Below are positions 34,116 through 43,394 of a stretch of 64,000 nucleotides of DNA, in pieces. Position numbers and translations under genes: made by a program. Below the pieces are notes generated by a model. It searched no databases, was not told the origin of the DNA, and saw only the letters and a program-made list of their open reading frames with translations. Position 1 is the first letter of the stretch; each line of letters begins with the position of its first letter. Source of the DNA: Paludibacteraceae bacterium (lineage in GTDB: Bacteria > Bacteroidota > Bacteroidia > Bacteroidales > Paludibacteraceae); the NCBI GenBank assembly GCA_024401435.1, contig JAKSLB010000011.1, positions 1-64,000 of the forward strand. The letters run 5' to 3'.

Positions 34116-37100
34116 TTAGATATGTTCTACTCTATTCTTAATGTCGTGTAGTCTTGCTTGACAACAATCATTTGAATTTAATAAATAACCGCACACTCTA
34201 CGGATAATTGTCATTCTAGCCTTATCGGTGTTACCGCAAGCAGGGCATTTCCAAATGAGTTTTCCTTCGCCATTGTCAATGAGTTCAATTCTACCTTCAA
34301 AACCACACTGGCATCTATCGGTAGAGCCGTTTAGTTCGGCATAGCCAATGTTGTTATAGATGTATTCCATAACACTCAAGACAGCATCAACATTGTTACG
34401 GAGGTCGCCCATTTCAACATAGGATATAGCACCGCCCTTTGAAAGTTTTTGCAACTTGGATTCGTATTCAAGTTTAGTGAATGCATCCATTTCAACCCAA
34501 ACTGGAATATGATATGAATTGGTGATGAATTCCTTATCAGATACGCCAGGTACGATTCCGTGTCTTTTCTTTAGAGCCTTTGCGAACTTGCCTACAAGGT
34601 TTTCTGCTGGAGTGCCATAGATGGAATAGCCGATATGTTCAACTGCCTTCCATTGTTCGCACTTTTCATTCATCTTGTTAAGGATATCTTGAGCAAGTTT
34701 CATAGTATCTTCATCTTCCCAATAGTTCTTACCAGTTAGATAGTATACAGTTTCGTGGAGACCCATATAGCCAACGGAGATTGTAGAGTAACCATTAAAT
34801 AGCAACTTGTCAATGGTTTCGTGTTTGTCAAGTCTAGCAAGAGCACCGTGCTGCCAAAGGATAGGGGCAACATCGCTCTTTACTCCACGGAGTCTTTCGT
34901 GGCGAAGTCTTAATGCTCTATGTGCAAGTTCCATTCTTTGGTCAAGGAGAAGCCAGAACTTTTCCATATCCTTCTTTGAGCAAAGGGCAATATCTGGAAG
35001 GTTGAGTGTGAATACACCTTGGTTAAATCTACCATAATACTTTGGTACACCACCCTTTGTAACAACCTTCCAAGGGTCATCCTTTGAAACCTTTACATCA
35101 CTCAATGTACTACGACAGTTGTGAGAAACTATACCTGACATATTGAACATATCGCAATCAGTTTCAAAGTCATAGGTGGCTTCCTTTTCAACCTCTTCAA
35201 TATTCAATATTTTTGAATATTCCTTTGTATCACATAGGATTACACTATCATTGGTAGTAAGATTTGCACATTCAACTCTACCTCTTTGAGTATGTAGAGG
35301 ATGGTCTTCGGTTATAGTAACTGAACCGAATTCGTGAGTTACCTTATACAACTTTAATGGTGTATATGCGTTGTTTATGATAACGCCACGGATAGGTACA
35401 AATTGATTGCCTGCCAAAATCTGCACATCGGCATCATCAATCTTCTTATAGAATTGATGATAATGTTGTGGTACATCGTGATAACCCTTGTTTGAATTCA
35501 AATGTCCATGATTGCCTCTAATGATGGGGTCTTTCATATTTACGCATAGGTCATTTGCTTCTTTTTTATAGACGATACTTTCAGTTTCATATAGAGAATC
35601 AATGTCGCAAATTGTAAGGACACTAAATTCATAATTATCTTTATCATAGTCTCCAATGAAATAGGAGTCACCAAGAGTACCTTTATACTTTATTGATGTT
35701 CTATGTTCAGAGAATCTACGACCGATGTCCTTGCTAGAACCTATGTAGAACTTGTTTGTGGGCTTGTGTGTAACCTTATATACACCACATTGTCCACGAT
35801 ATGACACATCATATGTGAATTTCCCGTGTTGTTCACCCTTTCTAGAACATTTGTTTCTTACAAGTGATGCAGCCTTGGAAATTTGGATGTTATAATAGAT
35901 TTCATCATCAATCTTTATTGTAACGGTTTCCTTGCCTACGGCAGCACCCATTGTTGGGAAAGCATTGCCGTTATGGAGTTCCTTCATAACCTTTTCAGAC
36001 ATATAGTCTGGCACTTGCTTGTCAGCGGTACACTTTGCTGCAAGTTCGGTTAGATAGTAATACTTTGTACCTGGCTTGTAGTTATCTTCTTGTAGATAAT
36101 AAATCACTTTGGGGAATGCTATGCCTACATAGTGACCTGTTTCATCCTTGACACCCTTCATTCTTCTTTTGATGGTTTCTTCAATGACAATAGCTAGGTC
36201 TTCCTTTTCCTTTTCGTTCTTTGCTTCATTGAGGTACATACAAACAGTAACAAATGGGGCTTGACCATTTACAGTCATTAGGGTGTTGATTTGATAGAGA
36301 AGTGTCTTGCAGCCCTTATAGATATCCTTACGGGTTTCTTCTTCAATGAAAGCATCAAATTCTTCCTTGGTCAACTTTTCTTCAAGTTTCTTATGTTCTT
36401 CTCTGAATGTCTTTCTTGTTTCTTCCACAAATGGTGCTAGGTGAGCCAATGAAATGGTTTGACCGCCATATTGAGAAGAGGCTACCTGTGCAATGATTTG
36501 TGCGGTGATGTTTGATGCGGTACTAAAGGTGGAAGGCTTGTCAATCTTTACCTTATTGATGCAAGTTCCGTTTTGAAGCATATCTTCAATGTTCAATAAA
36601 TCGCAGTTATGTTCATGAGCAGCGAAATAATCCATATCGTGAAAATGACCGATACCATCCTTATGAGCCTTGTAGATATCTTCTGGTATTAGATAACGCT
36701 TTGAATAGTCCTTTGATTGAATGCCAGCCATATAGTCACGCAATGTGCTATTCAATTCTGGATTCTTGTTTGCATTTTCTTGAATTATTTCTTCATTAGT
36801 TCCGTCAAGAAGTGTTCTTAATTCATCATCGGTAGTGTTCTTTCTTCTTGCTAATTCTTTTTCATATCTATAAGTGATGTATTCTCTTGCTACATCAGCT
36901 TTACCAGCCTTGATGATAGCATTCTCAACCATAACTTGGATATCACTTGCATTTACGGAGTGTGTCTCATTCTTTACAACATTTTCAATGTCTTTAGTCA
37001 TTGCCTTGATTTCATCGTTGGTGAATCTATCTTCAATTCTAACCATATTGTTTGCATTGCTAATGGCATTGTAAACATTCATCTTTGAGAAATTTGCTTC

Positions 37101-37130
37101 TGAACCATCTCTCTTAATTATTTTACTCAT
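34116..37130 (-). CDS. nrdD: Anaerobic ribonucleotide reductase, intein-containing
   Basis: 1004 codons; about 728 residues after intein removal. N-terminal ATP-cone (about 1-100, MSKIIKRDGSEANFSK) for allosteric control. The glycyl-radical domain follows. The C-terminus has a zinc site (CQCGFEG...CPACGN) and the radical loop RRVCGYL with Gly981. It reduces ribonucleotides under anoxic conditions and needs NrdG. The intein sits at residues 396-671, between PTMG and the conserved CRS motif. Start 37130 is preferred because of SD AAAGGA and the family N-terminus; the longer frame begins at a poor site. Confidence 0.93.
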   Translation of the reverse strand: MSKIIKRDGSEANFSKMNVYNAISNANNMVRIEDRFTNDEIKAMTKDIENVVKNETHSVNASDIQVMVENAIIKAGKADVAREYITYRYEKELARRKNTTDDELRTLLDGTNEEIIQENANKNPELNSTLRDYMAGIQSKDYSKRYLIPEDIYKAHKDGIGHFHDMDYFAAHEHNCDLLNIEDMLQNGTCINKVKIDKPSTFSTASNITAQIIAQVASSQYGGQTISLAHLAPFVEETRKTFREEHKKLEEKLTKEEFDAFIEEETRKDIYKGCKTLLYQINTLMTVNGQAPFVTVCMYLNEAKNEKEKEDLAIVIEETIKRRMKGVKDETGHYVGIAFPKVIYYLQEDNYKPGTKYYYLTELAAKCTADKQVPDYMSEKVMKELHNGNAFPTMGAAVGKETVTIKIDDEIYYNIQISKAASLVRNKCSRKGEQHGKFTYDVSYRGQCGVYKVTHKPTNKFYIGSSKDIGRRFSEHRTSIKYKGTLGDSYFIGDYDKDNYEFSVLTICDIDSLYETESIVYKKEANDLCVNMKDPIIRGNHGHLNSNKGYHDVPQHYHQFYKKIDDADVQILAGNQFVPIRGVIINNAYTPLKLYKVTHEFGSVTITEDHPLHTQRGRVECANLTTNDSVILCDTKEYSKILNIEEVEKEATYDFETDCDMFNMSGIVSHNCRSTLSDVKVSKDDPWKVVTKGGVPKYYGRFNQGVFTLNLPDIALCSKKDMEKFWLLLDQRMELAHRALRLRHERLRGVKSDVAPILWQHGALARLDKHETIDKLLFNGYSTISVGYMGLHETVYYLTGKNYWEDEDTMKLAQDILNKMNEKCEQWKAVEHIGYSIYGTPAENLVGKFAKALKKRHGIVPGVSDKEFITNSYHIPVWVEMDAFTKLEYESKLQKLSKGGAISYVEMGDLRNNVDAVLSVMEYIYNNIGYAELNGSTDRCQCGFEGRIELIDNGEGKLIWKCPACGNTDKARMTIIRRVCGYLLNSNDCCQARLHDIKNRVEHI
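35118..35945 (-). other. Intein with GIY-YIG domain in NrdD
   Basis: 276 residues. It begins Ala-Ala-Val-Gly-Lys-Glu-Thr-Val (an intein block A with Ala, not Cys or Ser, at position 1) and ends VSHN before Cys+1, the canonical C-terminal splice junction. Inside is a GIY-YIG homing domain (CGVYKVTHKPTNKFYIGSSKD...RRFSEH) and a block-B-like TEDHPLHT. Ala1 inteins splice without the first acyl shift, the Cys+1 attacking the upstream peptide bond directly. The insertion site is the active-site CRS of NrdD. Confidence 0.85.
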
Positions 37131-37192
37131 ATTATTTCCTTTAGAGGTATAGTATATATGACTAAATATATCAAGATTCATTTTTTAAAAAA

Positions 37193-37209
37193 GGGCGGTT
37201 AAACCGCCC
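37193..37209 (-). terminator. Terminator hairpin before nrdD
   Basis: GGGCGGTT/AACCGCCC stem with T6 on the minus strand; ends the 37215 gene. Confidence 0.7.
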
Positions 37210-37214
37210 AAATA

Positions 37215-37442
37215 TCATTCATCAATTTCATCTTTAGGTTCTTCTATCTCAAAGTTCTTGAAGTACCTTTTAAGTATTTCATTCCAATCATCACGGAGTT
37301 TGTAGTACAAATCTTCGCCATATTTTTCTTGTAGATACTTGGAACGCATATTGTAGTTGATATATGTGTCCTTTCCATCTTCATCCTTCAACCAATTGGT
37401 ATAGTACCAAAAATACCTAGACCTTCCGTTTTCTTCAATCAT
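37215..37442 (-). CDS. Hypothetical protein, 75 aa
   Basis: Aromatic- and charge-rich small protein. It overlaps the Mom-like gene by 4 nt, so coupled to it. Not recognised. Confidence 0.55.
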   Translation of the reverse strand: MIEENGRSRYFWYYTNWLKDEDGKDTYINYNMRSKYLQEKYGEDLYYKLRDDWNEILKRYFKNFEIEEPKDEIDE

Positions 37443-38263
37443 TGTTCATTCCTTTTCATCAATGCTAGTTTTAATGGATTTATCTTTTCCTTAACCTTAT
37501 CTTCTTCCTCAATGAAGGTATCACCATCCTTTATAAGTTTCTTCATATAACCACAACATTTTGGACAGGTATAGTATACATCATATCTCTTGTCATATAC
37601 TATTTTAGTTCCTTTGCAACATTCAACTGGTAAAGTTCCTTTTTGTGTAGGGTGTGGTTGTTCATCATATAGTATGTTCAAGTTCTTGTCCATAATGTAA
37701 GCATATCTATGTTTTCTTGAAGTATTTAACCAACAACCTTGGTAATCATGTTTTTCACCACGGCATTTCACCTTTCCACCCCAATCATAGCAGAAGAATT
37801 CAGCCTTTTGGTCTGTCAATCCGTAATATTTAAAGTTACATACTTGATAAATGCTTCCTATGTGTCTTGAACTATCCGCTAATGTTATTACGGCACGGAT
37901 TGAATGGTCTTTATGCATAATCTTCATAGAGTTTCCTAATAGGAATGATGTTGCATTTGTACCATTCAATATAGGCAACATACATAGCCTAGAAAGTTCA
38001 AGGACGGACTTATCATCGTTGCCTAGACCAAACCACCCCATAAGCGTATTGTTGCCTTGTGGTGTGGAATATGTGGCTACACCGACAAGTTTCATATTGA
38101 TGAACAATCCATAGGCATACATTGAAAAAAATCTAGCATCTCCAAGATAATGATATTGTCTTACAAAGTCATATGCTCTATTCTTTGAAATTTCCTTCAC
38201 CTTGAATATTGACTTTGCCTTGACTTCTCTATTCTTGAATTTTTCTATGATTTCTTCGTACAT
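37439..38263 (-). CDS. Mom-like DNA modification protein with C-terminal NPLK tag
   Basis: 274 residues. The run YDFVRQYHYLGDARFF, GVATYSTPQG, LELSRLCML, then ADSSRHIGSIYQVCNFKYYGLT is that of the Mom family (GNAT fold), which modifies adenine in phage DNA. A zinc-like cluster follows (CCKGTKI...CPKCCGYM). The C-terminus ends in INPLKLALMKR, a tag shared with three other modification enzymes nearby. Start is 6 nt after a TATATT box. A second, broken copy follows upstream at 39088-38278. Confidence 0.7.
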   Translation of the reverse strand: MYEEIIEKFKNREVKAKSIFKVKEISKNRAYDFVRQYHYLGDARFFSMYAYGLFINMKLVGVATYSTPQGNNTLMGWFGLGNDDKSVLELSRLCMLPILNGTNATSFLLGNSMKIMHKDHSIRAVITLADSSRHIGSIYQVCNFKYYGLTDQKAEFFCYDWGGKVKCRGEKHDYQGCWLNTSRKHRYAYIMDKNLNILYDEQPHPTQKGTLPVECCKGTKIVYDKRYDVYYTCPKCCGYMKKLIKDGDTFIEEEDKVKEKINPLKLALMKRNEQ

Positions 38264-38275
38264 ACAGGAAATATA
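38264..38275 (-). promoter_or_regulatory. TATATT box 6 nt before ATG
   Basis: Minus-strand TATATT at 38275-38270; no TTGACA. It lies 2 nt before the stop codon (38278) of the broken paralogue. Confidence 0.5.
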
Positions 38276-38277
38276 TA

Positions 38278-39088
38278 CTATTGGCTTTGATACAATTTCT
38301 TACGCATTAAAGCAATCTTCAAAGGATTTGTTTCAGTTTTTTCTTCAATTCCATTGTTGATTATATGCATATAACCACAACATTTTGGACAGGTATATGT
38401 GATTCCATTTCTATTGTCAATTACCTTCTTTGTTCCTTGACAACACTCAACGGATATTGTGTTCTTTTGTGTTGGATGTGGTTGTTCCTTGTGTAGGCAT
38501 ACTAAAGTTTTGTCAAATATGTATGCGTATCTATGCTTTCTTGTCCTTGGAAGCCATACACCACGGAGTTTTGACCAATCTCCTCTTTGAATTATTTTTT
38601 CCACCATTGTCGTATGAATAAAATTCGGTTTTCTTGGCGGTCAATCCATAATATTTGAAATTACATACTTGATAAATGCTTCCTATGTGTCTTGAGCTAT
38701 CCGCTAGTGTTGTGACCGCTCTTGTTTTATAGGTGTTATGCATCATCCTCATTGAATTTCCAAGTAGGTATGATGTAGCATTGGTATTGTTTAATTCTGG
38801 CAACAAACAAAGCCTTGATAATTCCAATACGGAAGTGTCATTACACTTTAAACCAAACCATCCTTCCAATGCGTGTATGCCTTGTAGAATTGAATATGTG
38901 GCTACACCGACAAGTTCATCTTTATTGAACATTCCGTATGAATACATAGTAAAGAATTTTGCATCTCCAAGATAATGGTATTGCTTTACAAAGTCATAAG
39001 CCTCTTGTTTGTTTATTTCTTTTATTTTGAATAATTCTTTTGCTTTGACTTCTCTATTCTTGAATCTTTCTATGTCATTTAAATCCAT
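38278..39088 (-). pseudogene. Frameshifted Mom-like paralogue
   Basis: A second copy of the Mom-like gene. The N-terminal two thirds (39088 to 38531) match it, then the frame shifts at an A6 run near 38602. Removing one A would restore GGKIIQRGDWSKLRG and the remaining C-terminus, with the same CPKCCGYM cluster and TNPLKIAL tag. Both halves keep normal codon use, so the change is recent, or a sequencing error in a homopolymer, or a +1 frameshift site. Confidence 0.75.
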
Positions 39089-39127
39089 ATAGTAAATATA
39101 AAAAAGGTGGTCAATGACCACCTTTTT
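39089..39127 (-). promoter_or_regulatory. Terminator hairpin fused to TATATT promoter box
   Basis: Hairpin AAAAAGGTGGTC/GACCACCTTTTT (39127-39101) whose T tract becomes TATATT (39100-39095), then 6 nt to the ATG of the Mom-like paralogue. Same design as at 34051 and 40840. Confidence 0.7.
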
Positions 39128-39145
39128 GTTAAATTTGTTTAATGA

Positions 39146-40096
39146 TTAATCCCTAATGTTAGACATAATCTTATCAACAAGAGTGTCAATGATGTCAAAG
39201 TTAACATCAACAACTAGATTTTTACCATCAACAACCTTACCAATGACAACATTGTTAATGACATTCTTAATGATTTTGCCGATGTTCTTTTCTAGACTAT
39301 TCTTGTACATTCTTGTGGAGTTACTTCTTTCTCTTACAGTGAAATGGTAGGCGTCAAAACGGATTCTTAATTCATCACCATCCTTTGCATCACCACGATA
39401 TACATATTCATTTCCATTGCAAATTTCAATTTCTGGGTCTATGATGGAGAAAGCACCGAATCTCTTCAAAAATCTTTCATTCAACTTTTCATCCAATTCA
39501 TGGATGAATTTTTCAACAAGTTCCTTGTAGTTTGATTTTACCTTTCTATCAAGTTCCCTTCTAGCATTTGCAATTAGGGCATCTCTACCAGAAGCTACAC
39601 CAGCATATTCACGGTCATTGGAATCCTTGCCCTTTTTCATTTCAGACTTGTAGAATTCAACAAACAAATCTTCTATCAACTTGGTAGATATGTTAAGATA
39701 GACAGTGATGTACTTTTTGCCAATCGTGAACTTGCTTTCATCAATGTTTCCATATCTTTCAACAATGGCAGAATTGCTAGTATTCTTTACCATATAGATA
39801 AGTTCCTTGATGAATTCATTTGCTTTATCCTTGTCTGTGAAACCATAAACATGCATTCCGTACTTCTTGGTATAGTCCATTAGGTCAACACCATATTTTT
39901 CCTTTACGAATTTAAATACAACACCACTATAGTTATCAATAGAGTGTCTATAATTCAATTCCTTGTTGTATTTTTCAGCAGCATCACCATATTGATTTTT
40001 CTTTTGTGCGTTTCTGTTAACGACATCATCAACATCTTCACCTAGAATTTGACATACCTTACGATATTCACTCTCGGTCAATAAAACAGTCTTCAT
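39146..40096 (-). CDS. Protein with prohead-type N-terminal tag, 316 aa
   Basis: Tag MKTVLLTESEY-RKVCQILGE (Glu at 8 and 20), then a Lys/Asp-rich, mostly helical body; a late segment has alternating beta and helical regions. No family recognised. SD AAAAGGA. It lies inside the modification region, so a role as an injected protein acting early on the host is possible but unproven. Confidence 0.55.
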   Translation of the reverse strand: MKTVLLTESEYRKVCQILGEDVDDVVNRNAQKKNQYGDAAEKYNKELNYRHSIDNYSGVVFKFVKEKYGVDLMDYTKKYGMHVYGFTDKDKANEFIKELIYMVKNTSNSAIVERYGNIDESKFTIGKKYITVYLNISTKLIEDLFVEFYKSEMKKGKDSNDREYAGVASGRDALIANARRELDRKVKSNYKELVEKFIHELDEKLNERFLKRFGAFSIIDPEIEICNGNEYVYRGDAKDGDELRIRFDAYHFTVRERSNSTRMYKNSLEKNIGKIIKNVINNVVIGKVVDGKNLVVDVNFDIIDTLVDKIMSNIRD

Positions 40097-40119
40097 AGTT
40101 TAAAAATCCTTTTGATATA

Positions 40120-40839
40120 TTATATATGTTTTTTAAACAACCTTGAAATTTTGTTTACTTTGACATTATCTAGTCTTTCTTTGCAAATGTTGAAATAGTG
40201 TTCATCTATTTCGCAGCCGATATAATCCCTTCCACACATTTTAGCAGCAACACAAGTGCTACCACTCCCCATAAATGGCTCTAACACCAAGTCACCTTCT
40301 TTTGAAGAATTTTCAATCAAAATCTTCATAAGTTCAACAGGCTTCTCTGTGTCGTGGATGTTGTTTCCGTTTTCATCCTTTGTCTTTATGTTTGGTATGC
40401 TCAAAATGTCACTTGTTCCGCAATTGTTGATTTGTTTACCAAATCCTTTGCGGAAGAACAATATGTATTCAAATTGCGACATATAGAATTGTCCCATAAT
40501 TTTATTGCCTTTATCCCATATCAATGACTTGATGAAATGAAAACCTACATTTGTGAATTCATTCAACATTTCAATCAAGTTAACATGATTTGTCATAACA
40601 TAGCAATGAGTACCTTCCTTTAGTACTCTATAGAACTCTTTGGCATATTCTTTGCACTTGATGTCGTTGTGCTTGAATACTATTCCCTTCTTATTTTCAT
40701 CCTTTTGTAACATACCACCAGCATTTCCAGCAGTACCTCTAGCCGTGACTAGATATGGAGGGTCTGTAACAATTAGGTCAACGCTTTCGTTAGGTATCCG
40801 TTTGAATACTTCTAAACAACTTTCATTATAGATTTCCAT
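40120..40839 (-). CDS. DNA methyltransferase, DPPY type
   Basis: 239 residues. Motif IV DPPY at residues 26-29 (VTDPPYL) and SAM-binding motif I LEPFMGSGST near 200, in the order catalytic then SAM, that is the beta class of N4-cytosine or N6-adenine methyltransferases. There is no obvious target domain beyond about 100 variable residues between them. It lacks the NPLK tail of its neighbours. Start is 7 nt after a TATATT box. Confidence 0.88.
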   Translation of the reverse strand: MEIYNESCLEVFKRIPNESVDLIVTDPPYLVTARGTAGNAGGMLQKDENKKGIVFKHNDIKCKEYAKEFYRVLKEGTHCYVMTNHVNLIEMLNEFTNVGFHFIKSLIWDKGNKIMGQFYMSQFEYILFFRKGFGKQINNCGTSDILSIPNIKTKDENGNNIHDTEKPVELMKILIENSSKEGDLVLEPFMGSGSTCVAAKMCGRDYIGCEIDEHYFNICKERLDNVKVNKISRLFKKHI

Positions 40840-40876
40840 ACCTAGAAATATAAAAAAGCACCAATTATGGTGCTTT
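40840..40876 (-). promoter_or_regulatory. Terminator hairpin fused to TATATT promoter box
   Basis: Hairpin AAAGCACC/GGTGCTTT, T6, TATATT (40852-40847), then 7 nt and ATG. It ends the 40865 gene (its stop is inside the hairpin) and starts the 40120 gene. Confidence 0.7.
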
Positions 40877-41620
40877 ATTTTTCAAAGCCCTTTTTAATGG
40901 GTTTGATTCATCTTTGGGTGTATTGACTTTTTCCAACCTATTCTTTGACACCTCATAGAACTTTGGACTTAACTCTATTCCTATGAAATCTCTATTGTTC
41001 TTCAACGCAGCTTCACCAGTAGAACCACTACCCATAAAGCAATCCAAGACAACTTGACCTTCACTTGAACTATTACGAACCATTCTTTCAAGAAATTCTA
41101 CAGGTTTGCAAGTTGGATGTCCGTATAATGCCTTGTCTTTTGCATTCAATGGTGTTACATAATAAGTCATCGCATCTTCGTATGCGTGTGGGTCATTATG
41201 ACCAGGTGTAAAGAAATTTAAACAAAATTCCGTATCGGTCAACCATTTCTTTCCGTATGCTGGAATTGGATTTGTCTTATGCCAAGTTAGTATGTTGTAG
41301 TTGTAGCCAAATTCATTGACATAAAGATTCAAGTAATCCATTACTTGCTTCTTGTTGCACCATACATAAAGATTCATACCATTCTTGCATATTCTACGAA
41401 ATTGCTCCGCATATGCCTTGATGTCATATCCATTCTTGATGTCCAAATCACCCAATTCACCTCCCATTTTTTCAAATTTTTTAGCATAACCAATACTACC
41501 ACCAGCATTTTCACTATGAACTTCATATGGTGGGTCGGTAATGATAAGGTCAACGGAATTATCTTCCATCTTCTTTAAGAATTCCAAGGAATCTTCATTG
41601 TATATACTAAACTTTGCCAT
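40865..41620 (-). CDS. DNA methyltransferase, DPPY type, NPLK tag
   Basis: 251 residues. DPPY at 29-32 (IITDPPYEVH) and LDCFMGSGST near 205: beta-class amino-methyltransferase. It ends ESNPLKRALKNK, the C-terminal tag shared with the Mom-like proteins and the 44869 enzyme. The start is 7 nt after a TATATT box (41633-41628). Both domains are complete, so it is probably active. Confidence 0.88.
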   Translation of the reverse strand: MAKFSIYNEDSLEFLKKMEDNSVDLIITDPPYEVHSENAGGSIGYAKKFEKMGGELGDLDIKNGYDIKAYAEQFRRICKNGMNLYVWCNKKQVMDYLNLYVNEFGYNYNILTWHKTNPIPAYGKKWLTDTEFCLNFFTPGHNDPHAYEDAMTYYVTPLNAKDKALYGHPTCKPVEFLERMVRNSSSEGQVVLDCFMGSGSTGEAALKNNRDFIGIELSPKFYEVSKNRLEKVNTPKDESNPLKRALKNKAP

Positions 41621-41633
41621 ATGCTTAAATATA
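41621..41633 (-). promoter_or_regulatory. TATATT box 7 nt before ATG
   Basis: Minus-strand TATATT (41633-41628) just 1 nt before the stop of the upstream gene; no -35 hexamer. Confidence 0.5.
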
Positions 41634-41634
41634 T

Positions 41635-42072
41635 CTAGGAATTATTGTACTTTTTTATGGCATTCATGAACTTTTCATCAATTTCTTTGACTTTTGCTTG
41701 ATACTGGGCATCAATGATTTTTGCAGCCTTTGTATGCTTAAAGTACCTATGAATGCTATCTTGGATGAAGTCATAATCAACTTCTTTAATATCATTCCAA
41801 GAAATCATACTTGCGGTTGTAGTTACAAATGTTGCATCATAGTCATACAAAAGTTCTATACCAGTGACACTTGAAAAACTAATGTCGGCATTGTCATTTA
41901 TGGTTTTAACCCATACACTAAAGAAAATATGGTAATCATTTTCATAAATATTCAAGCCGATAACATCACCAGAATAGTCATCCTTATATCCAGTTTCTTT
42001 AACCTTGTAGTCAAGATTGATGGCTAGTTCCTTAATCTTTTCAATAACCTCTATAGCTTCGGTCTTTGTCAT
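41635..42072 (-). CDS. Hypothetical protein, 145 aa
   Basis: From MTKTEAIEVIEKIKEL, with SD AAGGA. A beta-rich body and C-terminal helix. It overlaps the upstream gene by 4 nt. It resembles in outline the genes at 42069 and 42358 (a single-strand-rich half and a helix), but no family is recognised. Confidence 0.55.
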   Translation of the reverse strand: MTKTEAIEVIEKIKELAINLDYKVKETGYKDDYSGDVIGLNIYENDYHIFFSVWVKTINDNADISFSSVTGIELLYDYDATFVTTTASMISWNDIKEVDYDFIQDSIHRYFKHTKAAKIIDAQYQAKVKEIDEKFMNAIKKYNNS

Positions 42073-42353
42073 AGGAAATCCTTCAATGTATTTTTTGCGG
42101 TGTTTAAGCACTTGTCAACAAGTTTTTGCAAGTCGGTGTTAAACAAAATGTTTTCGCTATGGATGATTTCATCTTTGAAAATCAATGAAAAATGTGAACC
42201 AGCAATCTTGTAGTTGAAAGTTTCATCAAGATAGTCAAAAGAACCTACGATGCTTTCTTCATCTTCTGAAACAAAGGTGATACCGCCTTCACCATATAGA
42301 TGGTGAGACAACAACTTTGTGATTGCATTGAATAAAATTCTTCTTACATTCAT
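42069..42353 (-). CDS. Hypothetical protein, 94 aa
   Basis: Soluble, with the FKDEIIHSENILFNTDLQKLV pattern. Middle gene of a three-gene operon (42699 to 41635). Not recognised. Confidence 0.5.
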   Translation of the reverse strand: MNVRRILFNAITKLLSHHLYGEGGITFVSEDEESIVGSFDYLDETFNYKIAGSHFSLIFKDEIIHSENILFNTDLQKLVDKCLNTAKNTLKDFL

Positions 42354-42357
42354 TTGT

Positions 42358-42699
42358 TTAATCCTTTTCCTGTTTTAGTTTTTCATAGGCGTATTGTATA
42401 ATATTGACACCAATGCAACGCAAATCAATGAAAGCATCAATATCATTGTACATTATTTGGTTTGCTAGTTTAACTATAATGGTATCCCTAAATGCGGTAA
42501 TTTCTTCACTAGTCATTTTGTCATAGTTCAAATCAATTTTCAAGTCTTCAAAGTCATATGCTTCGCTAGTCACACAACCTATATGATTGAACATAAACTG
42601 GAATTCCATTGATTTTTCGTTCTGTCCTATGTAAACGGAGAAATCAATAAGATATTCCAAGTTGTACATAGTATCATCAATTTTAATGAGTCCTTTCAT
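42358..42699 (-). CDS. Hypothetical protein, 113 aa
   Basis: First gene of the operon, divergent from the 42728 gene. Acidic, beta-rich N-terminus, helical C-terminus. SD AGG only. Not recognised. Confidence 0.5.
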   Translation of the reverse strand: MKGLIKIDDTMYNLEYLIDFSVYIGQNEKSMEFQFMFNHIGCVTSEAYDFEDLKIDLNYDKMTSEEITAFRDTIIVKLANQIMYNDIDAFIDLRCIGVNIIQYAYEKLKQEKD

Positions 42700-42727
42700 T
42701 TAAACCTCCAAATATAGATAAAATAGT

Positions 42728-42877
42728 ATGAAAAGAATGTTATTATGGATATTGCCCATTATACCTATTCTCATTTGGGCGAAGAATGGAATAAGAAAAG
42801 AGAATACCGCATTAAGAGTTATAAGTCACGATTTGGATAAACACATCAAGAGAGAGCAGAACCTATGGAAGAAATAA
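42728..42877 (+). CDS. Small signal-anchor protein, 49 aa
   Basis: MKRMLLWILPIIPILIW is a basic start plus hydrophobic helix; the rest is charged and helical. The last 13 nt overlap the ATG of the next gene. A type II membrane anchor or spanin-like protein is possible, but there is no direct support. Confidence 0.45.
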   Translation: MKRMLLWILPIIPILIWAKNGIRKENTALRVISHDLDKHIKREQNLWKK

Positions 42878-43119
42878 AGGATAAGGTGTCTAAAACATTG
42901 GAATCTTTCTCAAATGACTATTATATACCAAGGACATTTGAACTTTGTAGATACAACACAACAACTTCACAATTAGAAACAATTTGTATATCAAAGGACA
43001 TAAAGAACTTTTGCAATTATGAAGATTGGTGCTATGTACACAAGCATAGGGATTATGTAACCCTCATATCAAAGGATTGTACCTACATAGTTAGAACATC
43101 CAAGGTTAAGGTGTTATAA
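42865..43119 (+). CDS. Hypothetical protein, 84 aa
   Basis: Soluble with aromatic C-terminal half (CNYEDWCYVHKHRDYV). It overlaps the small membrane gene by 13 nt and is convergent with the next minus-strand genes. Not recognised. Confidence 0.5.
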   Translation: MEEIKDKVSKTLESFSNDYYIPRTFELCRYNTTTSQLETICISKDIKNFCNYEDWCYVHKHRDYVTLISKDCTYIVRTSKVKVL

Positions 43120-43120
43120 T

Positions 43121-43216
43121 CTACTTTCGTTGAAAACGGCAAATCTTGATTGCATCAATCTTTAGGTATACGATGTCTGGATTATAGATACCGATAAGTT
43201 CCTTAATTTTAGTCAT
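43121..43216 (-). CDS. Very small ORF, 31 aa
   Basis: Frame MTKIKELIGIYNPDIVY... Its ATG overlaps the TAA of the upstream gene (ATGACTAA), the usual coupling signature. Too short to assign. Confidence 0.35.
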   Translation of the reverse strand: MTKIKELIGIYNPDIVYLKIDAIKICRFQRK

Positions 43217-43394
43217 TGTCTTCACCAACCTCATTTTCATTGTAGTTTTCTTCATAATCAACACAATCAGGGTCACAATATGGAGTTCCGTATTGTGGAC
43301 ATTCGTTCATATTGTCAATATGTTTGTTGCAATTTTTGCAAAACGCACATTTGACCATATTGACATATAATTGGTCTTGTATAATTATATTCAT
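43209..43394 (-). CDS. Small zinc-ribbon-like protein, 61 aa
   Basis: Cysteines in CAFCKNCNKHI and CPQYGTPYCDPDC suggest a zinc site; acidic tail. Stop overlaps the next ATG. Function unknown. Confidence 0.5.
   Translation of the reverse strand: MNIIIQDQLYVNMVKCAFCKNCNKHIDNMNECPQYGTPYCDPDCVDYEENYNENEVGEDND

Noticed and set aside
38595-38610. Programmed -1 frameshift at the A6 run in the Mom-like copy
   Set aside because: The downstream frame is +1, not -1, relative to the first, so an A-AAA-AAT slip does not join them.
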